A stretch of 64,000 bases of DNA from Anaerolineae bacterium (GTDB lineage: Bacteria; Chloroflexota; Anaerolineae; Aggregatilineales; Phototrophicaceae): positions 1 to 64,000 of the forward strand of contig JAIOHM010000200.1 of assembly GCA_019912965.1 (NCBI GenBank), written 5' to 3'. The position numbers and the translations under genes are program-made. This document shows positions 34,602 through 42,504 of this stretch, piece by piece. The notes below the pieces were generated by a model. It was given only the letters and a program-made list of their open reading frames with translations. It was not told the origin of the DNA and did not search any database. Each line of letters starts with the position of its first letter. Position 1 is the first letter of the stretch.

Positions 34602-36124
34602 CGGGCAATCACCGGGCGTCGTTCCCCATAAGCGGCTACTGCATGGGCAAAAGTAATGGTTTCGGTTGCGCTCCAGCCTGAAGGATAGATCGCCACTGCT
34701 GCACCTTTGGGCAAATCAGCCGCTTCCTGAGCCAGCCTGTCCGCTTCCCAATGGGCTGATGTAATCCGCCCTGCTGCCTCATCCACCTGCACCACACTCG
34801 CCCATATTCCCTGCCCACAAATCAGTCCAATTAACAGCACCCGAACTACCCACGCTCTGCCCCTTAAAAATTGAGTGTTACCAATAGCGATCAGGAGTAC
34901 CACTGCCGGAGTCGCCGTCACATAACGCACATATAACGGTGAGGCCGTCCAGATTGCCCCGCCGAAAATCGTCACCAGCGCAATCGTCATCAGCAGTGTC
35001 AGGCTGCGTGGATTGCGCCACCGCCATACACAAACCCCCATACCCAACAGAAACATGATCAATGCTGGAATCAGCAGCAGTGGTGCATCGCTCAACCAGA
35101 AGGGTGATACGTCCGGTTGTCCAACCCATGCCAACACCGACCGCAGCATATTTGCCCCCGGATCAGCGGGCAAACGCATCGTCTCTACATTTCCGGTCAG
35201 TGGCAGTCCTCCAAAAAACATTGGGGCAAAGCGAGGCAGGGATATCAATGTAAATGGGAGAAAAAAATAGATAAAAAGGCGGAAAGAAATATTTTTCAAT
35301 GGATTTCTTGGCAAATTGGCGATTAAAACATAGATAAAAATCAGCACTATCAACAGCCGCGAACCGTGATAAAAATATTGCGCTACACTTGCCAATATCC
35401 CCGCCATTACATACTGCCGCATATCTCCACGCCGCACTGCCCGTCCCAATGCCGCCAATGCCAGCAGGGCAAAAAACGGCTCAACGATGTTGTACAGCGA
35501 CATACGACTATAAAAAATATGCACAGGCCAGGTCGCCAGAAATGCCGCAGCCATCAGCCCAATCCGCCGCCCATACCACGCCTGTCCCAGAACATAGGCC
35601 GCCGGAATGCTCAACATGCCGAACAGCAGCGGAATCAAACGCATGGCGAATCGTGTTTGCCCGAATAGACTCATTGCCCCGGAAACCAGCCACGAATAAA
35701 CTGCTGGATTGGCGTTGTGCCCCGGCGCGAAAATCGGCACTTGCTGTCCATGCAGAATATCTGAGGCGTGCGCCGCGAATCCGATCTCATCCACGATCAG
35801 CGGCAGCCGTTCCAGTCCATACAGCCGCAATCCGAACCCCAGCAGGACAATCCCAATCAGCAGATAGAGATGTCGGTTTTGAACAATAAGTTGGGGGCGA
35901 AAGCTAAAATCTTTAATCCACAGCCATAACCCGAATAGGATTCCCAGCCACAAAGCCACCTGTAACCCATAATGCGGCCAGTCATATTTCACGGTTTGGG
36001 GAATATATTGCCCTGCCGCATTCAGTCGCGCCCAATCAACGGGTACAATGGGCGGGATGACAGTGATAAGGGTCAGGATGAGGCTGCAAATGACTGAAAA
36101 CAGAAGCGGGGCAAAACGCTTCAT
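34598..36124 (-). CDS. Membrane glycosyltransferase, PMT/GT39-like
   Basis: A 508-residue protein with about eleven membrane helices. An Asp-Glu pair in the first outside loop (LPLIVDEIGFAAHA, near residue 110) is the catalytic/metal site of GT-C enzymes such as protein mannosyltransferases and ArnT, which use lipid-linked sugars. The C-terminal soluble segment is short (~70 residues). ATG 36124 overlaps the TGA of the M23 peptidase gene (ATGA), which couples the two; a GTG at 36133 is an alternative. The acceptor may be a protein or a lipid; the Pro/Thr-rich proteins nearby are possible targets. It is related in layout to the protein at 52233-54227. Confidence 0.85.
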   Translation of the reverse strand: MKRFAPLLFSVICSLILTLITVIPPIVPVDWARLNAAGQYIPQTVKYDWPHYGLQVALWLGILFGLWLWIKDFSFRPQLIVQNRHLYLLIGIVLLGFGLRLYGLERLPLIVDEIGFAAHASDILHGQQVPIFAPGHNANPAVYSWLVSGAMSLFGQTRFAMRLIPLLFGMLSIPAAYVLGQAWYGRRIGLMAAAFLATWPVHIFYSRMSLYNIVEPFFALLALAALGRAVRRGDMRQYVMAGILASVAQYFYHGSRLLIVLIFIYVLIANLPRNPLKNISFRLFIYFFLPFTLISLPRFAPMFFGGLPLTGNVETMRLPADPGANMLRSVLAWVGQPDVSPFWLSDAPLLLIPALIMFLLGMGVCVWRWRNPRSLTLLMTIALVTIFGGAIWTASPLYVRYVTATPAVVLLIAIGNTQFLRGRAWVVRVLLIGLICGQGIWASVVQVDEAAGRITSAHWEADRLAQEAADLPKGAAVAIYPSGWSATETITFAHAVAAYGERRPVIAR

Positions 36125-36855
36125 AATCCGCACTGAATCGGGCGTTCAGGCATGGCGGCAATATTGAGTTGCATTCCTAGATAGGGTGAAGGATCAACCG
36201 TATTGCTCAGAAAATCCTGATTGGTAAATGCCCCATTTTCATCGCTCAGAACGATACTGAAATGCAAATGCATTCCAATCGGCACACGACCTACACCAGC
36301 GTACTCACCCTGATAACCCAGCAGCGTCCCCTGCCGCACGAAAACATTGCCTGTCCCCGGTGGAAATTCATCTACAACGAACGACTGGTTGCCATCCCGC
36401 GCCGCCATATGGGTATAGTATGTCCAGATCGTGCGCCCCGGTTGCAGTGGGTCATCGTGGCGGATGATGACCGACGACACCCACAACTCCAACCGGGTCA
36501 GGTAGCCATCGTAGGCAGCGTACACAGGCACGGTTCCCGGTGCGCCATCGCCAAAAATATCGATTCCAGCATGGGTAGCTGTAACCGTGTATGGGCTGGC
36601 GGGGTCGTTCCATAGCAAACCGATGAAGCCATCTGAAGGCAGAGCAAACGGCGCACCGGGACACATCTCGCGGTTCGTCATCAATGCTGGACGAGATGAC
36701 GAATCCGTAAACCAGCTTTCAATCGGTGGCAGGCTGTTGCTGCGTGTATTGCCGATGAACCGCATGATGCGCGGCGCGGCGAGGATGACAATGGCAATCA
36801 TCAGCGGCAGCACCAGAATAAATAATTTCCACCAGCGAGATAAAAAACGCTTCAA
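36121..36855 (-). CDS. M23-family peptidase, membrane-anchored
   Basis: A 244-residue protein with an N-terminal membrane helix (10-30) and an LytM/M23 peptidase domain (~90-215). The zinc ligands are visible: H and D in THAGIDIFG, and the HLHF motif near residue 200; TYYTHMA supplies the extra His of the active site. M23 enzymes cut peptide cross-links in cell-wall peptidoglycan, or act as inactive activators. Here all ligands are kept, so activity is likely. It is followed by the coupled glycosyltransferase gene, and preceded at 23 bases by the Nudix-GNAT gene, so it belongs to a long minus-strand operon. Confidence 0.9.
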   Translation of the reverse strand: MKRFLSRWWKLFILVLPLMIAIVILAAPRIMRFIGNTRSNSLPPIESWFTDSSSRPALMTNREMCPGAPFALPSDGFIGLLWNDPASPYTVTATHAGIDIFGDGAPGTVPVYAAYDGYLTRLELWVSSVIIRHDDPLQPGRTIWTYYTHMAARDGNQSFVVDEFPPGTGNVFVRQGTLLGYQGEYAGVGRVPIGMHLHFSIVLSDENGAFTNQDFLSNTVDPSPYLGMQLNIAAMPERPIQCGL

Positions 36856-36878
36856 ATCTGTGTTCCCAGTGGGGTCGT

Positions 36879-37853
36879 TCAGCGCATCTTGAAATGCATA
36901 ATCATCTCTTCGGAAAAGCCGGATGCGGCGTAGAACGCCTTCGCGCGGTCATTCGCCCGTTGAGCATTAACCATCAGAGATTGCAAATTCAGCCGATTTG
37001 CACGGCGAACGACCGCTTCCAGCAGTGCAGCCCCTACTCCACGTCGTTGATAGGTTGGCAGTACCGCCATATCATTGATGAACCCTCGCCCGCCTGTTAG
37101 CGTCCGCACAATCGAAAGGGCGATAAACCCGATAATGATGGGCGGCATCTGTCGTGCTTCTGCGACAAACACTTCCACACCCGCCGATTCGCGGAATCGC
37201 AGCGCAATCGCATCCCAATCCACACCCAGACCCCGATTCACCGGAATCAGTGCCAGTAGCGCCATCACCTCATCCAGATCCCGGCCTTCTGCCGGACGGA
37301 TAATGAAAGGAGGTTCTTCCACCACCCGCGCCGTTTGAGTCATTTCCGGGTCATGCGGCTGATAGTGTTCCATCCATTCCGCGATAATTTCCCGATGGGT
37401 GCGGAAAGGTAAACGGGGCATCTCATTGGGCAAAAACACCCGTGCTTCTAAAGCGTCGTCCCCACCTTTGAGCGTGCCGCTGATCGGACGAACCCGGTAA
37501 AAAATGATGATACCGCTGGTTGGCGGGCCTTCCGGGAACGAATTAATCCCCGCCATTTCGATAATTTCGACCTTCAGCCCGGTTTCTTCCTCGGCTTCGC
37601 GGATTGCCGCATCTTCGGCGCTCTCATCGGCTTCAATGAATCCGCTCGGCAGCGTCCATTCGCCTTGATGGGGTGGCTGCCCGCGTCGGATCAGCACCAT
37701 GCCGCCGTCCATCTCGATGAGGATGCCCACCGCCGGAACCGGATTGACGTAATGCACATAGCCGCAGTTATCGCAGGCCTGCCGCATCCGCCCGCCTTCT
37801 TCGCGTTCACCAAGTTTGTTGCCGCAAATCGGGCAGTAAACCAATTCTGTCAT
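36879..37853 (-). CDS. Zinc-ribbon Nudix hydrolase fused to GNAT acetyltransferase
   Basis: A 324-residue fusion. Residues 1-35 hold a zinc ribbon (CPICG ... CDNCG) as in NudC-like Nudix enzymes. Residues ~38-160 are the Nudix domain with the box GFIEADESAEDAAIREAEEETGL (G-x5-E-x7-REUxEExGU). Residues ~180-324 are a GNAT domain (FIIRPAEGRDLDEVMALLAL ... VLPTYQRRGVGAALLEAVV). The Nudix part would hydrolyse a nucleoside diphosphate derivative and the GNAT part would acetylate an unknown amine. It lies 5 bases after the MutS-like gene and is co-transcribed with it. Either half alone is common; the joint reaction is unknown. Confidence 0.9.
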   Translation of the reverse strand: MTELVYCPICGNKLGEREEGGRMRQACDNCGYVHYVNPVPAVGILIEMDGGMVLIRRGQPPHQGEWTLPSGFIEADESAEDAAIREAEEETGLKVEIIEMAGINSFPEGPPTSGIIIFYRVRPISGTLKGGDDALEARVFLPNEMPRLPFRTHREIIAEWMEHYQPHDPEMTQTARVVEEPPFIIRPAEGRDLDEVMALLALIPVNRGLGVDWDAIALRFRESAGVEVFVAEARQMPPIIIGFIALSIVRTLTGGRGFINDMAVLPTYQRRGVGAALLEAVVRRANRLNLQSLMVNAQRANDRAKAFYAASGFSEEMIMHFKMR

Positions 37854-37858
37854 CGTAT

Positions 37859-39661
37859 TTAATCCTGAACGGGCAGTCCGGCAAGCCGCATAATCTTAAG
37901 TGCGTTGGTAGTGGGTGAAGGCCCAGATCGAATTCGATAATCGAAGGTCATTTGCCCATCCACAACCTGATCTTCAAAATGATAATTGATCGGCCCCGGC
38001 AAACTCGTTAGTTCCAGATCATGAGTCGAAACCACACCCATACCATGCTTGCCAATCAGCGCCTGTATATAAGATTGGCTGCCGATCAAACGCTCTCGAT
38101 TATTGGTCGCACGGAAAATTTCGTCAATTAGGAAAAACAACGGCTGTTGATCTTCAGCTTCCAGCGCGGTCAGCAACGCCTTTAGACGCCGCACCTCAGC
38201 ATAGAAACCGGAGAAACCATCCGCCAGCGAATCATTCAGGCGTATGCTGGTGTACACACGAAATAATCCGACCTCTAGGGAATCAGCATTGACCGGAGCA
38301 CCTGCATACGTCAGGCACAGGTTAATCCCCAGCGTCCGCAAAAACGAACTTTTGCCAGACATATTGGAACCAGTGATGAGCGCAACCTCGCCCAATTTAT
38401 CCAACGAAAAATCGTTGCATACCCGACGTTCGGCGGGAATAAGTGGATGCCCTAATCCCTGTGCTTGAAAAGTCGCATCGCTGCTGATCTGCGGAAAAAT
38501 GTACGAAGCATTCAAATCCCCAAATGTCGCCAGCGAACAAGCGGTTTCAATCTCAAACCAGGCATCTAACCACTCCGGTACATGAACCGCCAGATCAGTA
38601 CGATAGTGATTGAGTCGATAAGCGACGAACAAATCCCAGGGGATAAGGACGTTCAGCGCGCCCCAGACAAACGGGTTATAGCGCAAACTGGCTGCCGAAA
38701 TCACCCACATCAAACGCCCAAGTTGAACTGAAGGGCGTTTATCACCTGAAAATGGCGCGCAGACTCGTTGTAGATGCCGCTTACCTGCATACGAACGGGT
38801 TTCCAGATTGCGCGCTACCTCTCCCAATGGTGCAAGAGCATCGCGCATCGCCAACCCTTGTTCAAATAATCCCATCACTTGCCGCGCCTGTGTGAGATAC
38901 ACGCCCATATAAACCAAAAATGTGACCTGCCACAACGCTGGAAGAACATTCGCAGCATCCAAAAGAAACAGAATCAGATTGACTACTGCCAGCAGAATGG
39001 CTGCCAGGAGTGCCAGTCCCAAGCGCCCGGATGGTGGTGGCTGGTCGAACCATTTGGATAACTCCCCGGTTTCCCAACGCCGCCGGGAATGCCCCAGCAT
39101 CATCCGCGCACCGAGCGTCAGCCGATCCCGAAAATGCCTTAGTGGAATGAGTTCACTCACCAATGACTGTCGATTCATAACCGTTTTCAGGTTTGGCGGC
39201 GGTGTCAGCAAACGGTCACGTAACCGCAAACCACCTTCCCACGAAACAGCGGTATCCAACAACCGGTGCAATGAACGCTCACCTGTCAGGTCGAGGTCTG
39301 GTTCAAAAGGATGATCGCTCTCGGCGGATGATGGCAGCGCCGCTGGAAGATGCGCCCAATCCAGCTTCAAGCGAGCGATATGCTCAGACTGAATGGCATA
39401 CCACATTTTAAGTTGGGCTAAGGTGCGACGGATTTTTTGATGCCGATAAACAACAAGGCTGAATACAACCAGCGCGATCAGCAGCACTGCCCATCCTGCC
39501 AGTGGTTGAAGCGCGAAGCTGACAAGCGTCAAAACACTGCCTGCAAAAAACAGGGACAAACGCCCCCACGAATAACGATTATCCAGAACGCGCAGCCGTT
39601 CAATGGCTCGTTTAATACGCGCGAGACGCCGCTGAAGCATCATTTGTTTTTCAGTGTTCAA
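37859..39661 (-). CDS. Membrane-associated MutS-like ATPase
   Basis: A 600-residue protein with two hydrophobic pairs (~45-70 and ~222-262) and a C-terminal MutS-type ATPase: Walker A TGSNMSGKSSFLRT near 415, Walker B FFLIDEIFRATNNRER near 510, and STHDLEL near 545. The mismatch-reading domain I of MutS is absent and a MutS core-like helical part lies in the middle. Such short MutS homologues with membrane helices form a separate branch with no proven role in mismatch repair. It stands in an operon with a Nudix-GNAT fusion and two DUF6714-like genes. Confidence 0.85.
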   Translation of the reverse strand: MNTEKQMMLQRRLARIKRAIERLRVLDNRYSWGRLSLFFAGSVLTLVSFALQPLAGWAVLLIALVVFSLVVYRHQKIRRTLAQLKMWYAIQSEHIARLKLDWAHLPAALPSSAESDHPFEPDLDLTGERSLHRLLDTAVSWEGGLRLRDRLLTPPPNLKTVMNRQSLVSELIPLRHFRDRLTLGARMMLGHSRRRWETGELSKWFDQPPPSGRLGLALLAAILLAVVNLILFLLDAANVLPALWQVTFLVYMGVYLTQARQVMGLFEQGLAMRDALAPLGEVARNLETRSYAGKRHLQRVCAPFSGDKRPSVQLGRLMWVISAASLRYNPFVWGALNVLIPWDLFVAYRLNHYRTDLAVHVPEWLDAWFEIETACSLATFGDLNASYIFPQISSDATFQAQGLGHPLIPAERRVCNDFSLDKLGEVALITGSNMSGKSSFLRTLGINLCLTYAGAPVNADSLEVGLFRVYTSIRLNDSLADGFSGFYAEVRRLKALLTALEAEDQQPLFFLIDEIFRATNNRERLIGSQSYIQALIGKHGMGVVSTHDLELTSLPGPINYHFEDQVVDGQMTFDYRIRSGPSPTTNALKIMRLAGLPVQD

Positions 39662-39665
39662 TGGG

Positions 39666-40169
39666 TTATGCCGTTTTCCAGAAGTCGAGCGCCCGGTTCA
39701 GATGGCGCTGTTCGCGGGATGCTTCGGGGTATAACTTACGGTAGGACATCAAAAATTCGCGGATGGCCGCTTTTTCCCGCAGTGTAAAAACGCTGACACG
39801 GCTCAGAAAGTCGCTCACCGAGTGATGTGGGGACTGCTTTTCCTGATACTTCAAATACAGGTTTGGGTCGGGCGGCGCGAGACTGTGCATCAGGCTGATT
39901 GGCAGCGTGCTGACCTGTCCATAATAGCGTATAACCGCCAGCAGAAACGCCGGAAGGTAAAAGCGAAATCCCTCTGGCGTGAGTACTTGTAAATCCATGC
40001 CATAGTCAATGACATATTTGAGCGAAAGATCGCGCCAGTGTGTACCCCGAAACGCCAGTGTCACTTCGTCATTCGCCCCCTTACCAATTTGGTCATCACC
40101 GGGATAGGGGGTGTCAGCAAATGCAGCCTCAATTTGCTGCTCAATTTTCTGTCGCAGCTCTTCACTCAT
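39666..40169 (-). CDS. DUF6714-like protein, copy 2
   Basis: A 167-residue soluble protein with an IEAAFADTPYPGDDQI start, FRGTHWRDLSLKYVIDYG and LTPEGFRFYLPAFLLA in the middle, and a helical C-terminus. The PYPGDD and LTPE.FRFYLPAF patterns fit the DUF6714 family as I remember it (not checked by search). It is about 40% similar by eye to the gene just upstream and overlaps it by 8 bases. The MutS-like gene starts 4 bases after its stop. Its role is unknown. Confidence 0.8.
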   Translation of the reverse strand: MSEELRQKIEQQIEAAFADTPYPGDDQIGKGANDEVTLAFRGTHWRDLSLKYVIDYGMDLQVLTPEGFRFYLPAFLLAVIRYYGQVSTLPISLMHSLAPPDPNLYLKYQEKQSPHHSVSDFLSRVSVFTLREKAAIREFLMSYRKLYPEASREQRHLNRALDFWKTA

Positions 40170-40674
40170 GGTGCAGTGCCCGCCGCCAGAACGGAATAGT
40201 TACCTTATGCAGATCAATATCATAAATTGATGAGTGCTGCGGATACAGTCCCGCGTAAGCCTCTACAAATGACAGGAGTGTCCGTCGTTCTTCAACTTTG
40301 AACGCCGCCGCCCGCCGCGAGAAATAATCACGATACTCGCCCGCGAAATAATTGGCAATGTGTTCGTCGCGCTGGGGTGTCAAACTGAAGATCAGGTTAT
40401 CCGGCAGTGAATCCATTTCATCGTGGTTATACAATGCCCCCAGCATGAACACCGGCACATAAAACCGGAATGTTTCTGGTGTCAGCAAAAAAATTTCCCA
40501 GCGGTGTTGCAGCAGCACATCCAGCCCCACCTGTGACCAGTGTTTCCCACGCAGAGCATCGGCAATCGAGCGCCCGTAACGCGCATAGGCAGCAACCTTT
40601 TCATCACCCGGATACGGCGTCTCGGCAAATCCAACCTGTATCTGCTGTGCAATCTGTTCGCGCAGTTCATCCAT
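40162..40674 (-). CDS. DUF6714-like protein, copy 1
   Basis: A 170-residue protein, IQVGFAETPYPGDEKV near the start, ALRGKHWSQVGLDVLLQH, LTPETFRFYVPVFMLG and a helical end. It is a tandem paralogue of the downstream gene. It appears to be the first gene of the minus-strand operon that continues to 34598 (DUF6714-like x2, MutS-like, Nudix-GNAT, M23, PMT). No strong ribosome site is seen before ATG 40674. DUF6714 proteins are often found as pairs or families in bacterial genomes, role unknown. Confidence 0.8.
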   Translation of the reverse strand: MDELREQIAQQIQVGFAETPYPGDEKVAAYARYGRSIADALRGKHWSQVGLDVLLQHRWEIFLLTPETFRFYVPVFMLGALYNHDEMDSLPDNLIFSLTPQRDEHIANYFAGEYRDYFSRRAAAFKVEERRTLLSFVEAYAGLYPQHSSIYDIDLHKVTIPFWRRALHHE

Positions 40675-40820
40675 CCCTATTTGACCTTTAAAATACAGGC
40701 AACCATATTGATTAATTAGTGATTGTAGCTCAAATTAGTGAAGACGCGAGAAATTGTGCCACTCAATAACGCTTGTAATAGGTGTATTAAATCCGGGGAT
40801 AACGATGCCACCAAATCATA

Positions 40821-40847
40821 CCCCTCCCCTTTTTGTTTGGAGAGGGG
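40821..40847 (-). terminator. CCCCTC/GAGAGGGG hairpin after rpoD
   Basis: CCCCTC and GAGGGG arms around a CCTTTTTGTTTG-type loop, 20 bases after the rpoD stop. A weak terminator. It is related to the hairpin at 8992-9013. Confidence 0.5.
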
Positions 40848-40866
40848 CATAACGAATTACTCGTCC

Positions 40867-42498
40867 CTACATTTCCAGATAATCACGCAGTTGGCGGCTG
40901 CGCGTCGGATGGCGCAGTTTGCGTAAAGCCTTCGCCTCAATCTGCCGGATGCGTTCGCGCGTAACGCCCAGATGCTTGCCGACTTCTTCCAGTGTATGAT
41001 CTTGCCCATCGGAAAGGCCAAAGCGCATTTCCAGCACTTCCCGTTCGCGTTCACTGAGCACACCCAGCGCCGAACGAATCTGCTCTTTCAGGAGTTGACG
41101 ACTGGCGGCATCCACCGGGCCGAGAATTTTGTCGTCCTCAATGAAGTCCCCAAGCAGGCTGCTATCTTCCTGCCCAATCGGCATTTCCAAACTCATCGGC
41201 TCTTGGCTAATCCGCATAATCTTGCGGACTTTTTGTGCTGCCCGCCGCAGTTTACGCTGTAAACCGGGATCCATACGTTCGCCGTTACGCTTGATAAACC
41301 GGATGGCTTCGGTTTCTTCCGCTGTCAGGAATTCCATCTCTAAAGCAATCTGCTCGGCGCTGGGTTCACCGCCCAATTCCTGAATCAGATCGCGCTGCAC
41401 CCGCATCAAACGGTTGATGGTTTCCACCATATGCACCGGGATACGGATTGTGCGTGCTTGGTCAGCAATCGCGCGGCTGATCGCCTGCCGAATCCACCAT
41501 GTTGCATAAGTGCTGAACTTAAAGCCTTTGGTATGATCGAACTTTTCGACCGCCCGCAGCAAACCAATATTTCCTTCCTGAATCAGATCAAGAAAGTTGA
41601 TGCCGCGCCCCATATAACGTTTGGCAACGCTGACCACCAGGCGCAGGTTCGCCCGTGTTAGTGCCTCAGCGGCCACGATGGCCTTTTCATCCACCTGTTT
41701 GAAGAACTGTGGCAAATCAGCGATCAAATCCGTCTCTGCCACCAGCCATTCGTGGAATTGTTCCTGAGATGGCAAGCCATTGGCGGTTTTGTAATGGGTA
41801 CGGATTTTGACCAGCAGGTCAAATGGAATCAGATACAAACCCTGAAACACATCGAACAAGCGCCGTGCCAGTTCCGTCCAGAGTTCATCGCGTCCCCATT
41901 CCTTCTGGCGCAGGTATTCACGAATGTAAGACTTGCCTTCGCTGTCCCAGTTATCGCGCACGAACAGCACTTCGTCGGTGATTAAGCGCAGGTTAGGCAC
42001 GTCTACACTGAACGCAGTTGCCCCTTCAACCACTTCTTCCCAATTGCGCTTCACATGCTGAAAAGCCAGATCAACCATACTCACCGGGTCAGCCTGATCT
42101 TCCTCATGTCCTTCTTCGACACGCGAAAGTGAGTCTTTAATCATTTCCAGCAGTTGTTCCGCTGCTACCTGGGTACTCAGCCAGGTCTCGCGGTTGGTAT
42201 CCAGTAGCGGTACATGCCCGATTTCTTTCAGGTACATCCGCACCGGATCATCTGCCAATGCTGCCGCGTCAAACGACACATTGCCATCCAGATCATCATC
42301 TTCAAAATCGTCCAGATCATCTTCATCTGGCTCATCAACCATCGAATCGTCGTCTTTGATGTTGCCCGAATCGAACAGACTATCGTCGTCGTCGATTGCC
42401 TCATCATCTACGTCGAATTCACCATCCCTGTCCTCAAGCCGGACTTTGGGCATTTCTTGTGAATCGTCGCGTTCGTCACGTTTGCGTTTCTTAGGCAT
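40867..42498 (-). CDS. rpoD: RNA polymerase primary sigma factor RpoD/SigA
   Basis: A 543-residue group-1 sigma-70 factor. An acidic N-terminus (residues 20-75, DEDDLDDFEDDDLDG) is followed by region 1.2 (DDPVRMYLKEIGHVPLLD), a non-conserved region, region 2 (LRLVVSVAKRYMGRGINFLDLIQEGNIGLLRAVEKFDHTKGFKFSTYATWWIRQAI), region 3, and region 4 (SEREREVLEMRFGL...HTLEEVGKHLGVTRERIRQIEAKALRKLRHP). The full region 2.3-2.4 block marks it as the housekeeping sigma factor. It lies 6 bases after dnaG, the classic dnaG-rpoD pair. This pair is typical for a core chromosome. Confidence 0.97.
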   Translation of the reverse strand: MPKKRKRDERDDSQEMPKVRLEDRDGEFDVDDEAIDDDDSLFDSGNIKDDDSMVDEPDEDDLDDFEDDDLDGNVSFDAAALADDPVRMYLKEIGHVPLLDTNRETWLSTQVAAEQLLEMIKDSLSRVEEGHEEDQADPVSMVDLAFQHVKRNWEEVVEGATAFSVDVPNLRLITDEVLFVRDNWDSEGKSYIREYLRQKEWGRDELWTELARRLFDVFQGLYLIPFDLLVKIRTHYKTANGLPSQEQFHEWLVAETDLIADLPQFFKQVDEKAIVAAEALTRANLRLVVSVAKRYMGRGINFLDLIQEGNIGLLRAVEKFDHTKGFKFSTYATWWIRQAISRAIADQARTIRIPVHMVETINRLMRVQRDLIQELGGEPSAEQIALEMEFLTAEETEAIRFIKRNGERMDPGLQRKLRRAAQKVRKIMRISQEPMSLEMPIGQEDSSLLGDFIEDDKILGPVDAASRQLLKEQIRSALGVLSEREREVLEMRFGLSDGQDHTLEEVGKHLGVTRERIRQIEAKALRKLRHPTRSRQLRDYLEM

Positions 42499-42504
42499 AA
42501 TCCC

